From: an uncultured Erythrobacter sp.
GTDB lineage: Bacteria; Pseudomonadota; Alphaproteobacteria; Sphingomonadales; Sphingomonadaceae
Direction of reading: 5' to 3'
DNA length: 64,000 nt
Assembly (NCBI GenBank): GCA_947493165.1
Contig: CANLPY010000001.1
Coordinates: forward strand, 372,001 to 436,000
The notes under the pieces were generated by a model. The model ran no database searches and was not told where the DNA came from. It saw only the letters and a program-made list of their open reading frames with translations. Numbering within the stretch: position 1 is the stretch's first letter; every line of letters starts with the position of its first letter. Below, piece by piece: positions 63,711-64,000 of this stretch. The position numbers and the translations under genes were made by a program.

Positions 63711-64000
63711 TCCGCCGCCTCCCGCACATCATCACCGTGGAGCAGTTCCGCTGAGCATTGCTGCATCACTTCGCTCGCCCGCGCGATGGGGTTGGTGAGG
63801 TAGAAATCGGCAATCGGATAGCTCTCGATCAGGCCTTCTGCCTTTGCTTTGCTGTCCGCTTTCGGAAGAGCGCCGTAATCTGCAAGGCCCTCTTCGCCCA
63901 GCGCCGGCACTTCCGCGATCATCTTGGCTTGCAGCTCTGCAAAGCTGTCAAACCCGACATTCACCTTCAGAGCGTCAGCCAAAGCGCGCAGGATCGTCCA
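63707..64000 (-). CDS. nuoG: NADH-quinone oxidoreductase subunit G, C-terminal end only
   Basis: The gene runs off the right edge; about 97 C-terminal codons are visible, including WTILRALADALKVNVGFDS and YPIADFYLTNPIARASEVMQQCSAE, the typical end of the molybdopterin-oxidoreductase-like part of NuoG. The catalytic and iron-sulfur motifs lie outside the window. The stop overlaps the small membrane ORF (ATGA). Confidence 0.92.
   Translation of the reverse strand, partial: WTILRALADALKVNVGFDSFAELQAKMIAEVPALGEEGLADYGALPKADSKAKAEGLIESYPIADFYLTNPIARASEVMQQCSAELLHGDDVREAAE

Noticed and set aside
1..64000. CRISPR arrays, insertion sequences, rRNA genes
   Set aside because: No regularly spaced repeats, transposase frames or rRNA sequence were seen in reading the window.

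Overview
The window reads as an ordinary, densely packed chromosomal segment of an alphaproteobacterium, most likely of the order Sphingomonadales and probably Erythrobacteraceae (Erythrobacter/Altererythrobacter-like). That placement is an inference. It rests on the dusB-ntrB and fused ispDF arrangement, the trpGDC-moaC-moeA-lexA-comEC-gltX-gltA order, the nuoG..N-birA-coaX-rnj-DUF1467 order, a pyruvate dehydrogenase E1-beta with its own lipoyl domain, and a GTTC-N7-GTTC LexA operator. Both window edges cut genes: ntrB on the left and nuoG on the right. No prophage, insertion sequence, integrase or CRISPR array was seen.

Layout. 1-9.4 kb: ntrB(partial)-dusB, ispDF, a small secreted protein, pncC, a COQ10/RatA-like protein, lipA, then a bicarbonate module (SbtA-type transporter, PII-like protein, beta-carbonic anhydrase), a NYN/OST-HTH protein and a periplasmic TPR protein. 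9.7-16.6 kb: gyrA, a TauD-family oxygenase, a YhhN membrane protein, trmFO, an EF-hand protein and a squalene/phytoene-synthase-like protein. 16.7-20.1 kb: a three-gene TadG/TadE-like operon without the rest of a Tad locus. 20.2-31.2 kb: pdhA-pdhB, ftsB, an MscS channel, a haloalkane dehalogenase, tRNA-Arg(CCU), DUF1178, a nitrilase-family hydrolase, grxC, a small heat-shock gene with sigma-32-like promoter and ROSE-type RNA thermometer, pyrG, secG and tpiA. 31.4-45.8 kb: a PpiD-like chaperone, the trp genes with an inserted lipoprotein gene, moaC-moeA, lexA, comEC, gltX and gltA. 45.8-52.5 kb: a block of poorly characterised genes, including a histidine-kinase-like protein and an Hpt-like protein that both lack the phospho-accepting histidine, a membrane protein with a nucleotidyltransferase-like N-terminus, and a divergent 884-residue membrane coiled-coil protein. 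52.6-64 kb: DUF1467, rnj, coaX, birA and the complex I genes nuoN to nuoG (partial), with a 39-codon membrane ORF translationally coupled between nuoG and nuoH.

How it fits together. Most of the window is core metabolism and information processing: isoprenoid precursors, lipoate, entry of pyruvate into the TCA cycle (pdhAB, gltA), respiration (nuo), tryptophan, molybdopterin, CTP, tRNA modification and charging, and gyrase. Genes are tightly spaced, and many starts and stops overlap by 1-4 bases (ATGA, GTGA, TTGA, TAATG), implying translational coupling. The parts most worth a second look are the 45.8-52.5 kb block, the extra small ORF in the nuo operon, the SbtA/PII/carbonic anhydrase operon in what looks like a heterotroph, the RNA thermometer, and the lipoprotein gene embedded in the trp cluster.
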